From positions 806,001-870,000 of the forward strand of contig NW_026251392.1 in assembly GCF_025118155.1 (NCBI RefSeq): DNA of 64,000 nt, written 5' to 3'. The position numbers were made by a program, and so were the translations under genes. Positions 24,797-37,526 of this stretch are shown here, piece by piece. Numbering within the stretch: the stretch's first letter is position 1; every line of letters begins with the position of its first letter. The notes beneath the pieces were generated by a model. That model searched no databases. It was not told the DNA's origin and worked only from the letters and a program-made list of their open reading frames with translations. The stretch is from Cokeromyces recurvatus. Taxonomy: Eukaryota > Mucoromycota > Mucoromycetes > Mucorales > Mucoraceae.

Positions 24797-25939
24797 TTAT
24801 ATTTCTTCTATTACTTCTTCATTTTTCCGTTTATTATCAATGTTACCCGACATACGAGTCCAGACATAATCTTGAGCAATGGAGGTAACTGACATACGAA
24901 GGATGTCAGCTAATTTATCTTCAACCCATTCATTATCTTCATAAGGGATATTTAGCCAACTCAATGGTACAGATTGAGAGTATGTTTTAAATCGAAGCTT
25001 ATTTGTTGGGTCGACCATCAAGATTATAAACATCAATTGTTGATTATCCACATCATCATCATCTATAGCAGACATTGTCATTTTAACTGGTTGAATAGAC
25101 ATGAAGACAGGACAGTGAATGACAGGGAGAGCACCCGACTGAGGACTATATTGAGTTGATTTTTCAGAAGAAGAAGGAGTAAAATGGAGTTTGATTAAAT
25201 GATCAATGTTAGCTTTAGCTAGTTTTGTACCGTCTATAATTGAATCACACATATTTAAATTAAGAGCAGTTGTCGTCGTCTCTTCATCGTGGTGTTGTTG
25301 TTGTTGATTAGGATTACGAACGACGACTTGACCTGATTCAGTATATTCCATGACTCTAGCAAATGCACGGTAGACAAGTGCCTCTAATCCTGCATAGCCC
25401 ACGATATCATACGATAACCAAACTTCAACGAGTTCATGTTCAGAGATGGGAGGTGCGACTGTCTCCAAAAGGGTCGTTGTCAACTGCTTGAGACCAGTAC
25501 CTAATTTCTCGATATTTTCTTTATTCATTAAATTCTGTATGGACTTCTTGACTTGACTCTCTAATATTTTTTTAGCAGCCGAGGATTGATTCAGTTGGTC
25601 TACCGCTGCACTTGCTTGACTCCAAAAACTAGTACTCCAAGCTTTCCATCCTCCTCCTCCTTCATTTTGGTGTTGATTTTCTATACTATTCTTTTTCGTT
25701 GTCATATCCTCCCCTTTCTTTACGTCGTCTTCATTTAGTTTCTCCTCAGAGGTAGTATCCTCTGTTGGATAGTTCGAGATTTCATCAAGAAAAGACATGA
25801 TGTCATTAGGATCTGTCTCTGTTGTTTCATTGGATGCTTGTGTCTGTGAATCTGGTAAATTTAAAGACTCTAAAAACTTTTCAGCTTCTGAAAGACTACT
25901 TTTATTATTCGTTTCTTTTGTTGTTGTATTATCAGTCAT
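24797..25939 (-). CDS. MTC1: Mtc1 family protein (maintenance of telomere capping 1)
   Basis: A 380-residue single-exon protein of the fungal Mtc1 family. The yeast protein was named from a cdc13 genetic interaction and associates with COPI/Golgi vesicles, so its direct role is not telomeric for certain. Family features visible are MSFLDEISNYP near residue 48 (the repeated FLD motif), GGGWKAWSTSFWSQASAAVDQL around residue 95, and the core LGTGLKQLTTTLLETVAPPISEHE with YDIVGYAGLEALVYRAFARVME around residues 145-195. A second FLESLNLPDS motif lies at residues 22-31. A poly-A/GA tract (about 25977-26060) sits directly upstream of the start codon. It shares its 3' flank with FRS1, about 220 bp stop to stop. 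Confidence 0.85.
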   Translation of the reverse strand: MTDNTTTKETNNKSSLSEAEKFLESLNLPDSQTQASNETTETDPNDIMSFLDEISNYPTEDTTSEEKLNEDDVKKGEDMTTKKNSIENQHQNEGGGGWKAWSTSFWSQASAAVDQLNQSSAAKKILESQVKKSIQNLMNKENIEKLGTGLKQLTTTLLETVAPPISEHELVEVWLSYDIVGYAGLEALVYRAFARVMEYTESGQVVVRNPNQQQQHHDEETTTTALNLNMCDSIIDGTKLAKANIDHLIKLHFTPSSSEKSTQYSPQSGALPVIHCPVFMSIQPVKMTMSAIDDDDVDNQQLMFIILMVDPTNKLRFKTYSQSVPLSWLNIPYEDNEWVEDKLADILRMSVTSIAQDYVWTRMSGNIDNKRKNEEVIEEI

Positions 25940-25974
25940 TTTATTATATAAGGGAGAGGAAAAAGAAGAAGAAG

Positions 25975-26013
<39 letters not shown>

Positions 26014-26152
26014 AAAAGAAAAAAGAAAAAGAAAAAAAAAAAAGAGAGAGAGAGAGAGACAGAGAGAGACAAAGAGATACTTAATTTAGAAGGGGCGGGG
26101 GTGTGTATGTGTGTGTGTGTGTTTAATAAAAATAATAGCAATAATAAGGGTT

Positions 26153-28598
26153 TCACGTGTTGTTAATGATAATTTGGGTATATTGAGTTTTAGAAAACCA
26201 TTTATTATAATCTAATTGTGTCAGCAAAGCGTCTAATTGACCACTTACTTTAACATCTAATCGCTGTGAAGAAGCTAATGCAAAAAATTGTTGAGTCAAC
26301 ATATTAAATTCCTGATTTAAAAAAAAAAAAGAATAAAGATAATAATGAATACCACACTACGCGAAAATTCTGTAATTATACTTTATACCTCTTGAATACT
26401 TTTCACTTTTTCCATCCATGGTAAATTAACATCATTATTGGTCCATTGATTTACAATGTCACTAGCTGTTCTTGCTGCTCTTTTACGTCGCTTGTTTCTT
26501 CTTAATTCTCCCTTTTCAGTCAATTGTTCCATCAATTTACAAAAACCAAGACAAGTATCTAAAATAGCGTACATGATTTTCACACATTCTGTTGATTCCA
26601 ATAAACAGCCACGCATAATATTGTTTAAAAATTCTTCATGAGCGGCTAGAATCTCTTCAAAGTCTAGTTTTGCCTTTGGTTGCCAAGATCGACGTTTGGC
26701 TACAGTTGACGGAGTTGTCATTGCAATTAGCTGTTGATAATGAGAATCAATAACATGAAGCTAATGATGATGATGATGATGATGATCAGTTTTTATTTTA
26801 CAACATATTATATATATAATGGGTTTATTACCTGAATATGGCTCCAAAATGTCTTGATCCAAAATAGCATCAATGATCTTACACGCCATACAAATCTCTC
26901 AGTATATTCATCGTTTTCATTTAATTGAATGGAACGCTTGCCGATAACTTCCTCATTCGAACGATCTGTCTTCCACAAATCCTTCAAGGCCATTTCAGTG
27001 CCCTTTAAACTAATCAAAAACGACCAAAGCTGACTGTATCTTTTCAAATGATCCTTACTTAAAAATAAATCAATAGGCCATTCGAGATGAAAGGTTAATA
27101 CGATGCGTACATGTTCTAACAACAAATTTGAAAAGGGATATTGCTCTGTTTCTTTATCCTCGACTAATAAACTATAGCCCATCAGTTGGTCTTCAGCTTC
27201 CGTGCCTATAGAAGCCTTACCCAATAAAGCATTCAGTTCTTGGTGTCTTAATATTAAATCTGTTTTACTTGCTTGATGTATATTATTATTATTATTGTTG
27301 ATGCTGATGCTGCTGCCGCTGCTGCTATTGTGACGACGACGTTGACGATCTTCGTCAGAGTAGGATCGATGCAATGAACGCTGACGCCATAATAGACACT
27401 CAACAAGGAAATTCGTAGACAAGTCTCCATAGTTTAATAAAAATACATTTCGAAATGATTGAAGATATCGATGTAAGCCATGTTCACCAACCAGAACTTG
27501 TGAAAACAACCAATCTGCAGTGGATCGTCTAATTTGGTTTACGATCAATTCTAGTTGTTGAGGATAACGAATCCAGGGAGATGAAGGTAATGGTGGTGGT
27601 GTTGTATGCTGTGAGGAATGAAGCGAAGATAGTAAATGGAGGTGTTTAGTCATCATATCAATCGGTACTTGTAATTTCTTTTGTTGATAGAAGAGAGTAG
27701 AACGACGATTTGATTTCCCCATGGAGGATGTCATAAAGTCAATAGGACGTGACACATTGTCCCCTTGTTGACAAAGTGAGAGGGGAAGCTTATTGATTTC
27801 ATTTACAGTTGCAATCGCCTTTCCCACAAAAAGGATGGATTCTACTAATGAACGTGATAAATGCAAAGGGACACGATCATAATCAATGACATATAATCGA
27901 TGCCAACCTGCTGTTGATAGCGCCTCCCTATCTTTCTCCAGAGACGTTTCTTCCGAAAAGGGTAATATAAAGAATTCGTTATCAGGGTCTACCCATTGAC
28001 CGTATACCATCCAAACTGTAAGTTGACGGTATAAGACGTCATGTAAATGTATAATCATTTTCTCAATCTCTATACGCCATTCATAAATGCCCGTCTTTGA
28101 TTCTTCTATTAACAAATCGAATAATCGACATCCATGATATTTGATAGGGTTCTGCTTTAAAGATCGAATCAAGTTAGATAGCGCTGGTAATAAAATCTGC
28201 CATCGATTCAAATTCACAGTCAAGAGGGCTAAAGGGATCACACCGCCACCAGCATCATCCTCCTTATTGAGAATACGTTTTTCCATTTCTAAAATCTCGT
28301 TTCTATAATCGTTCAATAGATTTTCTATAGAAGTTGTAAGTGATCGAATATAGGCACCATGGGGTTTATTTGTTCTTTTTAAAGTTAATGATTGAAAATC
28401 GTTTATACTATTGACAAATTGGTTGATTTCTGAATAGATCCATCCTAATTGACCTAGTCGATTTAAACTTTCGCGTTCAGAGGGATGAAGTAAAGGGCAG
28501 TCAGGATGAATGATAAATGTCCAAGGATGTTGGGATGGATAAGCAACAAAGACATCACCAGAGTGTCCTAATAGCATAAATAATAATTCATGAAGCAT
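26153..28598 (-). CDS. GCP4: Gamma-tubulin complex component 4 (Spc97/98 family)
   Basis: A GCP4-type subunit of the gamma-tubulin ring complex, which nucleates microtubules at spindle pole bodies. Three exons (28598-26832, 26730-26389, 26311-26153) give 755 residues (human TUBGCP4 is about 667). The start MLHELLFMLLGHSGDVF and LHPSERESLNRLGQLG match the GCP4 N-terminus. HGAYIRSLTTSIENLL, YRQLTVWMVYGQWVDPDNEFF and DFMTSSMGKSNRRS follow in the grip1 region. The C-terminal grip2 region contains DLILRHQELNALLGKASI and LTFHLEWPIDLFLSKDHLKRYSQLW. Exon 2 adds DFEEILAAHEEFLNNIM and the last exon EFNMLTQQFFALASS. Presence of GCP4 is notable because budding yeast lacks it. An SSSGSSISINNNN low-complexity insert lies near residue 425. 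Confidence 0.92.
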
Positions 28599-29405
28599 AA
28601 TTCCACTAAAAGGATAAAAAAAAAATATCTGTGTATTATGAATAAATGATTTATTTTATTTTATTTTTTATTTTTTTTTTTAGGAGAGGGGAGGAAAGTA
28701 ATTTACTAAATTTGGAAAAAAATTGTTACTCCTTTTTTTTCAGTTGATTAATAAAATGGTGAATATATCAAAGTAACAGAGCCATTACAACGATACACTT
28801 TTATTTCTATTTCTATAACAAAACTAAACTAAAATTCATCTTCTATGCAATATACATATTGATTCATGTCATCATTTTGTACAAGACTTATTAGAATCAG
28901 CCTCATCATAATAAGATATAAAATATAATCACATGACTATTTATGTTGTTTTTTAATTCCCTTATTGAGGATGGTCATATATACATCGTTATTTAGATTA
29001 GAGTAAATGAATAAATAAATATGGTTTCTTTTCCATCTATTTTATCATATTGGTGATAATCGATTTTATTAGCAATTTATCATTTTTTTTTTTTTATATA
29101 TTCTCTTTAGATCTTAATAAATAGATATATATTAGTGCTTTTTTTTTTTGTTATCAATGGATGTATATAGAAGCTAAGATATGAAAGTATATATTTATTT
29201 ACATTATATGTTACAAGCAATAATAATAATAATAATAGTATGATATGATATAATATGTATATACACACATACATACATATAAAGATAGAGATTAGCGAAA
29301 GTATAAAGTAGGTAGGATATCATAAAGTGCAAATAGTATAAAAGACAATTATGCCATCAATAGAGTTTAAATCATGGTTTCACTATATAAAATTGTAATG
29401 TAAAT
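28599..29405. other. Intergenic, no gene seen
   Basis: This interval holds the promoter of the GCP4 gene and the 3' flank of the RFX gene. It contains poly-T runs, a (TAA)n tract at about 29220-29238 and AT-rich sequence. No coding frame or RNA gene is supported. Confidence 0.5.
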
Positions 29406-31790
29406 TTACTACATGTAAATATGAATAAAAATGAAAATATGAATATGTGTATATGTATACATACCATATCACTATTCCTATTGCTATATTGTTGTTGCTG
29501 TTGTTGTTGTTGTTGTTGTTGCTGTTGCTGCAATAAAGTAAAATTGACTTGGGCAATGGTTTCTTCAATAAGGTATAAAATATAATCATCAAGAAACAAT
29601 CTCAAGTTATGGAAGGGTCCAAAACTTTGAGCTTGTTGAAGTGAGAGATCTTTCAAGATCAAAGTCTCATAGAAATTCCATTTTAATATCAATTGCTTCG
29701 CTTTATTTAAAAAGTGACTTGCTTCATTTGATGTTGTCTAAAAAAAATAAATATTAGCATGACACTGTTTATCCCTTTGTTGAATAAAATAAACTTTACA
29801 GGTATATATTGTTTCAAGAATTTATCCAATAATTTCCCAATCCACATCATCCAATATTCAATAGAAGATTTATTTGTCAGCAAATCTTGAATCTCTTTAC
29901 GCACTATAAAAAAAAAATCAAAGAAATCATTAAGCTATACATATTTAAAATTAAGCTTTTTTTTTTTTTCTTTTTTGCCTTACAAATATGTCTGATCTCA
30001 GTCGTATCACAATCACAAACCCATAAAGTTTGATCTAAAATACTATCGACATCAAAATTATTCCAATCTTGAATCATGACCGATATACAATCTGGTGAAT
30101 TTAATACAGAAGATGCAGTCTGTGCAGCAAAGTTAAGCGAAAGTTGTCTACGGAATTTAGCAGCAAAAATACGTGCCACTATATAATATAATGATTAAGG
30201 AAAAAAAAAAAGAAAAGATAAAATAGTAAATAAAGATTTACCATCAGATTTCTTTTGGAAGAAAGATGGGGGGAAACGAGTTAAACAAGTTTCAAGGTAT
30301 TCCTTTAGTTCTCTTGTATAAGTTCTTAAAGATCGAATTGTTTCGGGTGGTAATGGATGATGTACAGTAGGCAAAAAAGTAAGAATCATAGTCTATAGAG
30401 GAATTATTATTATTATTATTATTATTATTTTTTTTTTTTTTGACAAAGATAATTTTTTTTCCCTTACATCATAAAGTGAACAATCCCATCTCCAAACAGC
30501 TTCAGTCATTTCTGGTAGTTTTCGTATCATACGCATATAAGGTTCAGGCATTTCTTGATAAAAGTTTTGCATAACCGTCTTGACTTTTTCAACTTGATTA
30601 ATAGAAATCAATTGAAAGATATCTTTACAATGTCGTTCATATAATGATGTAAAGGAAGTGATAAGTGAATTATCTATTTGATTTTCCAATAAGCGGAAAG
30701 AAGGAATAGTAGGCATAGCAGGCATAGTCAAATTAACAGAAGTCTGTAACATAACAGGAGAACCATTATTGTCACCAGGAATAATAGCATTGCTACTATG
30801 ACGGCTACTATTGCTACGACTTGTAGTAGTACTACTACTTGCAATGACAGTGGGTGTTATACGATTTGTTTTATGATGTTGTTTTTTAGAACTATGACTT
30901 TTCCCAGTTGTTGTAGTATTATCAATGATTGGTGTCGTAGTAGTAGATCCAGTTCTATATAATAAAATGTTAACTAGTGTAAATTTATCAGTTCATATAT
31001 ATATATATATTGTATGTATATATCTTTTTTTTTTTTTTTTTTTCTATTTTCTTTTTTCCTTTACAATTCTAGCATAGGAAGTCGTTGTTGCTGTAATGGA
31101 GGAGGAGGGTCATTCAGTGTTCTGACACGAATACCACAGTAATGATATTTTGATTGACCTCGTACACCTAATCTTCTTGTTTTCAAATCAGGGAACACTA
31201 AACGTAAAAGTTTACCAAAAGTAGCTGAATTGACAGGTGTCAAATGATTTGAAATACAATAAGCTTTATAATGCTCAAACATATTTCTTCTAGGTACATT
31301 ATGATCTTTTTCTTTAATATAATTAGCCCTAACCCTAATAACAAATTTATCAATAAAAAAAAATATATTAATACACATGTGTATATAAAAAAAAAAAAAA
31401 AAAATTAATTGATTTATTATGTTATTATTTACCATGCTGTAACATGCATACTAGTTTCTCTATCTGCCATAATACTTGGATCTAAAACACTTATGTGTTC
31501 GTCACTTGCCATAGACATTGGTCGTGGTCGATTATAAGATGGTCGCTGGTTTTCAACTGATGATGATGGAGTAGATGGTAACTGTTCATTTTGTTCTTGT
31601 TGTCGTTGATCTTCTTCTTGTTGCTGTTCAGCTATTATTTTATTTTTTCAAGAGAATATATATATTTATATTAATAATACGCATAAAACAAGATAGGCTA
31701 TATACCTTTAACGTCGTTGTCATTGTCGTTGCTGTTATTATTTGTCGTCATTGTTGGTTGATTAGGTGAACTCGAACGAGTCAAAGTCAT
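29406..31790 (-). CDS. RFX-type winged-helix transcription factor
   Basis: Nine exons (31790-31706, 31631-31433, 31334-31065, 30954-30468, 30392-30242, 30178-29984, 29903-29800, 29737-29465, then a final exon supplying the stop at 29408-29406) give about 588 residues. The RFX DNA-binding domain spans roughly residues 85-165: WVRANYIKEKDHNVPRRNMF, YKAYCISNHLTPVNSATFGK and LVFPDLKTRRLGVRGQSKYH, matching the family's recognition helix and RGxSKYHYxGI signature. A Ser/Thr-rich linker is followed by the RFX dimerisation-type region (LYERHCKDIFQLISINQVEK). PolyQ lies near the C-terminus. Fungal members (Crt1/Sak1/RfxA) control DNA-damage genes or development. Without splicing the last intron, a 24-residue hydrophobic tail would be added. 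Confidence 0.9.
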
Positions 31791-32114
31791 TGAAAAAAAA
31801 ACAAAAAAAAAAACAAAATAATAATAAAAAACGTTCCTTTTTAAAGACACTATTTTTATATATATATTTATATATATATAAATGTATTTATAAAAAAAAA
31901 TAAAGAAAAAAGAGAAAGGGAGAAAGAGGTTCTTATAAATGCAGATGATACACCTTTTTTTTTTTCTTTTCTTTTTTAATATGTAATAAAAGAAAGAGAG
32001 AAAGGGAAAAATAAAATAAAATAAAAGATAACAATATATCTTCTCACATGCGTGTTTTATTTCGGAGTACTTTATAGAGTATTTTTGACAACAATTATTG
32101 TATGAGAAGATTAA
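31791..32114. other. Intergenic, no gene seen
   Basis: This is the promoter region of the minus-strand RFX gene and the 3' flank of the aspartyl aminopeptidase gene. It contains (TA)n and purine tracts (about 31895-31935 and 31991-32005). No coding sequence is supported. Confidence 0.5.
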
Positions 32115-32757
32115 TTAGTCAACTGTTACTATTGAGTCAACACAGGGAAATAAATCAAAGAAAGCCTATTTGATTATTATATTTATCTATTTGTGACTAT
32201 AAACTACAAAATAAGAGAAACTTACTTGTAATAAATCTATTCCATTCTTTACATCATCTACTCCTCCTACTTCCCTAATAGAATGCATACTTAACTGAGG
32301 ATTACCAATATCTAATTATTTTTTGTGTTTATTAGTATATATATATATATTCTTATGTAAGCTGTCGTATCATCATACCAATCGTTCTTAGTCCAAGTTT
32401 AGCGCTTAACATAGGTCCAATAGTAGATCCACAGGAAGAGTCATTACGTACAACAAATTCCTATTATTGTAATCATATACTATATCAGTATATGAATCAT
32501 ACTTTTATTTTATTTGTTATTTTACCTGAATTGGAATATTTCTTTGACGCGCTATTTCGTGTAAAATTAAACTAGTAGGTGCTGTAGTGGCATATTTCTA
32601 TCAATATTAAAATAAATACATAAATAATAGATAGACAATTCTCTTTTGTTATAATTTACTTGATTAGCATTGATCTTTATAACAGTTCCTTTATGCATTT
32701 GAGGTCGATGATTTTCTTCATATTTCTCTCTAATATGGCCCAAGTATAGTTATTACT

Positions 32758-32803
<46 letters not shown>

Positions 32804-34366
32804 TTAAATCTTACGCATAATTAGGATGAACTGCGTGTGCCATATCTGCACTCACCAACATACTACGGTGAATAGCTTTTTCAAAGGCAATTTTTGTGTC
32901 TGTAGGTGGTGCCTTTTTACTAATTGGGGAAGATATGATTCTTTCAATAACTGAAGGTAAAAGATTTGAGTTGGCTCCATGAGCTGAAGTACTACCAATT
33001 TCTTCATTATCGAAAAGTGAAATCATTGATATATTGGGTCCATTTGATAATCTTTGAATATCTTTACTAGATTGAATAAGGGCCTAACATAAAACAAAAA
33101 TTTATATCATCTTATTATATTTATTTATTTCCTTTTTTTTTTCTTTTTTTTACCATAAGTGAACAGTATGACATGCCGAGATTATCTAATCTAGCAGAGG
33201 AAATAAATTCATCATAGACACCACTTAGAGTGGCAGGTTGAGTATCGAATAAACATAATTCAAAATCATATATTTGTTGAGCTATAATAGGAGTGAGTTA
33301 ATGAATGGAAATGAGAACCTTGTCTATGTATGTACTATTTATTTTCATTGTTTCAGCTAATAGATGGATTAATGCTGGATGGTGCTTCTTTACTTGATTA
33401 GACCCCCATAATTTATCTTCTTCTTTAACAGCATTCAAAACACTTTATAAGAATGAATATTAATTCATCCTATATATATATATAATATTGTATCTTACGA
33501 TTTTGCTGTTGTCGCTAGTACAGGTAACAAATGAGTTTCCTTGTTGAATTTAAAGGCTTCATTAACAGAACCATCTAAATGAATAGCCAAAGTAGGTACT
33601 CTCAAAATAGGTCTGATAAATAAATAAAAAGGAGAAGAAAAGAGAGGATTAGAAGACACATAGCATTCGTTATTTACTTGGAGTACTTTTTGATATGAAC
33701 AAGTGTATGTTTAAATGAACCGTCTTCTTCTTGTACCATCACACGTCCTGCAATACCAAGATCACGGTCAAACCAAGTATGCCTATTTTTTTTTTTTTTA
33801 TAAACTAAGTATAAATAGGGTTCATCTATTAGAAACAAAGAGACATTATCTCCATACCAAATACCACCTCCATAAAGCTGAACTCCAACTTCTAGATAGC
33901 CTACTTGTTCCTTTTTAGAAATGGGTTTCACTTTCAAGCATGGAGAATCTGTATGGGCACCGACAATTGAAAACCCACTTGAGTTATGCTCATATTGACC
34001 CCCAACAATAAAAGCGACAAGAGAAGAACCATTACGTGTGAAATAATATTTCCCCATACGCTTTAAATCCCAACTTTCTTTTTCACTAATACGTTCAAAG
34101 CCGGCTAACTCGAGACGTCTTGAAGCTTCATGAACAGCGTGAAAAGGTGATGGAGAAGCATTGAGAAAGTCAATAAAGTCAAGTGCTTGTTGTCGTTTAT
34201 GGTCATTGTTAATCGATGATGATGAAACGGTAGTAGTTGAATATTCCATCTTTTTTATTTCAGAAACTGAACGAAAGGAAGAAGAGTTGACAAGTGTTGA
34301 AGTTGATGATGATCGTCTTTTAAATGAATGACTGATACTTTTTAATAAATTGCCACAGCCTACCAT
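32115..34366 (-). CDS. APE4: Aspartyl aminopeptidase (M18)
   Basis: Zinc metallopeptidase removing N-terminal Asp/Glu from peptides; cytosolic, with vacuolar import in yeast (Ape4). Eleven exons (34366-33858, 33782-33678, 33612-33499, 33442-33336, 33281-33154, 33083-32815, 32729-32660, 32597-32526, 32460-32379, 32311-32226, 32165-32115) give 530 residues. M18 motifs seen: [17 protein letters not shown] (metal His), [40 protein letters not shown] (catalytic Glu and metal Glu), [24 protein letters not shown] and [12 protein letters not shown] (metal His). The N-terminal 55 residues are a Ser/Arg-rich extension beyond the mammalian start and could be a targeting sequence. The upstream in-frame ATG at 34480 reads through an AAAAT repeat and is rejected. 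Intron 1 (75 nt) has no stop and keeps frame. Confidence 0.93.
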
Positions 34367-34967
34367 TGAAGAAGAAGAAGAAAAAATAAAAAATAAAAAA
34401 TAAAAAATAAAAAATAAAAAATAAAAAATAAAAATAAAAAAAAATAAAAATAAATTGCACAAACAGGTCAAGTTGCTCAATCAAGTCAGTAATAATTTTG
34501 TCACTTGTTTCAGTAAGCGCCCATGGATGCTATTTTTAAGCAAATAAAATAGTATATTGCAGTAGCAGTAAAGGTGATCATACGGTTTCAATTTTACCTA
34601 TCTGTTTTCTATTTTGGAGACAAGAGTGTAATTCAAGGGGAGAAAGAAAAAACCTGCTCCCCTCCTTTATAGTCACTATGCTTATTTGAATACAGGAAAT
34701 AGAGCTGCATGATAGAACGTGCAACAAGGATACAATCATTTCTAGTTCTATAGTTTCAAGAATAAAACCTTATTTGTGTATACAACTTTATACATACAAA
34801 TAATGCCCTTTTCTGCTTGATAAATTTTTATTTGCATTTTTATCTGCATTTTTTTTTTTTTAATATTCATTTATATATACACAAATATATTAAAAAAAAA
34901 AAGAAACCTTCCTTCCCTTCTTATATATTTTATTTTTGTTCATACATTTTTTTTTTAATATAAAATA
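34367..34967. other. Divergent promoter region
   Basis: This lies between the divergent starts of the aspartyl aminopeptidase (minus) and the LRR protein (plus). Several AAAAT-type pentanucleotide repeats lie at about 34385-34455, next to the aminopeptidase start. No gene is seen. Confidence 0.55.
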
Positions 34968-35653
34968 ATGGCAACAAGAAAGCCTTCAATTCAACCTCGA
35001 CCTACAAAGGCATCCTTGTTACGATTACAAAAACAACAAAAGACAGAAGAAACATCTAGAAATGAAGAAGAGAATAGACCATCGAGTCGTGTTCAACAGT
35101 CAACCAGGAAAAATAGCGTGGGCCCCTCCGAGGGTGTTAAGGCTTTTATGGCACAACAAAGGGCTCGTATGGCAAAGAAAGTAAACTTAACACCATTGAC
35201 AACCAAGAATGACAAAAGTCCTTCACATATAATGACAGGGGCACAATGCTATAGCCACCAACAAGAAGTAGATGACAAACCAACTTGTCCAAGAAAAATT
35301 CAAGTCCTCATAAAGCAAGCGAAATCAACAGGGAAATTGGATATTTCAAATCGAGGATTAACAAAGATACCTGAAGAAGTATTGAACATGTAATGATTGA
35401 GAAACAAACTTTTATTATCTTGATTAAAAAAAAAAGATGTGTTACATTAGGTACCATTCAGAACCTATTTCAGTCATTGACTTTTCCTCTTTGGGCAATG
35501 CTTGGTATGATGAAGTTGATCTAATAAAACTGGTTGCAAGTAGTAATGCCATTGAAGAAATAGATGAACGTTTGACGAATGAATTTGGTGCCTTAAAACG
35601 AATTGATGTAAGGAATCATTATTATTCGACAGCAAAAAGAAAAGAAAAGAAAA

Positions 35654-35711
<58 letters not shown>

Positions 35712-37526
35712 CCGAGAGATATTAATACTTTAATAGTTTAGTGATAATAGATTAAAATGTCTACCTAAATCCTTGAGTCAACTAGAAAACCTTACATCAC
35801 TATGGATGCCTTATAACCAATTTGAAGAAATACCTAGCGTTCTTTATGAGCTGAAGCAATTAAAAGAACTTAATCTTTCCCATAATCAAATTAAAGGGGA
35901 AATAGTGTTGGACTCTAAATGGGAATTTGTAGATTTAAGTTTCAATGAAATTAATCAGTTTGTAGTGAATACCCAAGATAACATGCAGCTAGTAAAGTTG
36001 AATATCAGCCATAATCATCTTATGACTTTAACTTCGTTTGAAAGATGGCCAAAATTACAAGAGCTTCAATTAAATCAAAATAACTTGAGAATGCTCTTTC
36101 CAGGTATATTTATAAACATTACTCATTGTCCAAACACATAACCTATGGATATATTAAGCCTGCACTTGATAAATAACAATAGATCCAGAAAGAAAAGTTG
36201 TTTTGCCTCAATTGGTTCGCTTAGATGTTGGCAGCAATCTCATCACTGCCCTGACAAAGAATTATAGGATGCCTAAATTAATTGAACTTTCCTTATCCAC
36301 TAATAAGCTTCATGACGAAACAGAACTAGTAGAATTTTTAAAGGGGACGCCTATGCTACAGACATTGGATATATCATCGAATGAATTTGAAAATATATCT
36401 GGACTTGGTCAAATGGAGTATTTACAACGTTTAGATGTTAGAGGTAATCAATTACATACGTTGCCTTATGACTTGGGTCAATTAGAGCACCTAAACGTTC
36501 TTTTGTGTGATGGGAATCCAATGCGAACTTATATTTCAATGAGTCAAACTCAATTAATCGACTCATTGAAAAACAGCTATCGACAACAGCAAGATACAGA
36601 AAGAGAGAGAGACGAGGAGGGATCAGGTCCGTCGGCTATTCTCAGTCAAATCAGACAAGATGATGACAAAATGGAAAATGAAGACAGCAGTTCTGTTATA
36701 GTCGAGTTAAATCATAGCCTTTCACAACTTGTTTTGAATAGCAAAAGAAAACTCAATTTATCAAACAAACAGCTATCAGAGTTACCAACTAAAATACTTA
36801 CATCTCCATCTAATAATGATATACCAGGGACCATTCTTTTAGGTATATTTATAAGGGAAGAAAGCATATATATTCGAATATATAAATAATTAAACATTTT
36901 TATTATTTATAATAGATCATAATGCATTCAATGTATTCCCTTCAAGTTTAAACCTGATATCTAACTTTATTGTTCATATTGATTTGGAATACAACCGTAT
37001 TATGTCTTTTAATTTTAGTATTCAAGGCACTACCTACCCTCACCTCAAGACACTCAACTTGGCCAACAATCGTTTAAAGACAATTGAGTGTTCTGTTGAA
37101 AGTTCGTTCCCAAAATTGGAAGAATTAATATTAAATCATAACTTGATCACGGCTTTACCTGAAGACCTTCTTTCTAAAGCATTACCCTCACTCAAGAAAC
37201 TCTTGATGAGTTCAAATAGATTGAGTAATATCACTGAGCGATGTTTTAAGCAAGGACTAGAGGTATTAGATTTGAGTAATAATGATATTGGCTTTTTGCC
37301 ACCTGGATTAAGTCAAATTGAATCACTTCAGGAACTTGTTGTCTTTGGAAACAGGTAAGCAATAATCAAGTACTCTCAATTGAATTTATTTATTAACTGA
37401 TTTATTTATTTTTTTTTCTCGTAAAATAGGTTTAGAGTGCCTCGTCCTGATATAGTTGCTCAAGGTACTGAAGCTATTTTAGAATTCCTTAAAAGACGTT
37501 ATATGGCTATTAGTCAGCAACAATAA
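34968..37526 (+). CDS. LRRC40: Leucine-rich-repeat protein, LRRC40-like
   Basis: Six exons (34968-35389, 35451-35607, 35737-36103, 36183-36842, 36916-37354, 37430-37526) give 713 residues. A basic low-complexity N-terminus (residues 1-115) precedes GKLDISNRGLTKIPEEVLNM, then about twenty LRRs of the L-x-x-L-x-L-x-x-N type, including NLTSLWMPYNQFEEIPS, LQTLDISSNEFENISGL and LEVLDLSNNDIGFLPPG, and the end FRVPRPDIVAQGTEAILEFL, which matches the LRRC40 C-terminus. An acidic insert (residues about 455-495) splits the LRR array. Intron 2 carries a 54-nt A run (35655-35708). Introns 3 and 4 both begin with the same gtatatttataa sequence. The function of LRRC40 is poorly known; it is a cytosolic or nuclear scaffold candidate. 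It converges with the dipeptidyl peptidase gene, 31 bp stop to stop. Confidence 0.82.
35655..35708. repeat. 54-nt poly(A) run in an LRRC40-like intron
   Basis: An uninterrupted run of 54 A lies inside the 129-nt second intron (35608-35736) of the LRR gene. Similar 58-nt runs are found at 37646-37703 and 41276-41333. Confidence 0.9.

Noticed and set aside
25797..26166. Two plus-strand frames with poly-Lys and Arg-Glu runs
   Set aside because: They arise from A and GA repeats upstream of, and antisense to, the MTC1 start.
31326..31337. Two telomere-like CCCTAA units
   Set aside because: Only two units occur and they lie across the exon-3 acceptor of the RFX gene, where they encode part of the protein. 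A chance match, not an interstitial telomere.
34367..34480. N-terminal extension of the aspartyl aminopeptidase from the ATG at 34480
   Set aside because: It reads through AAAAT repeats as poly-Phe/Tyr; the start at 34366 gives a more credible N-terminus.
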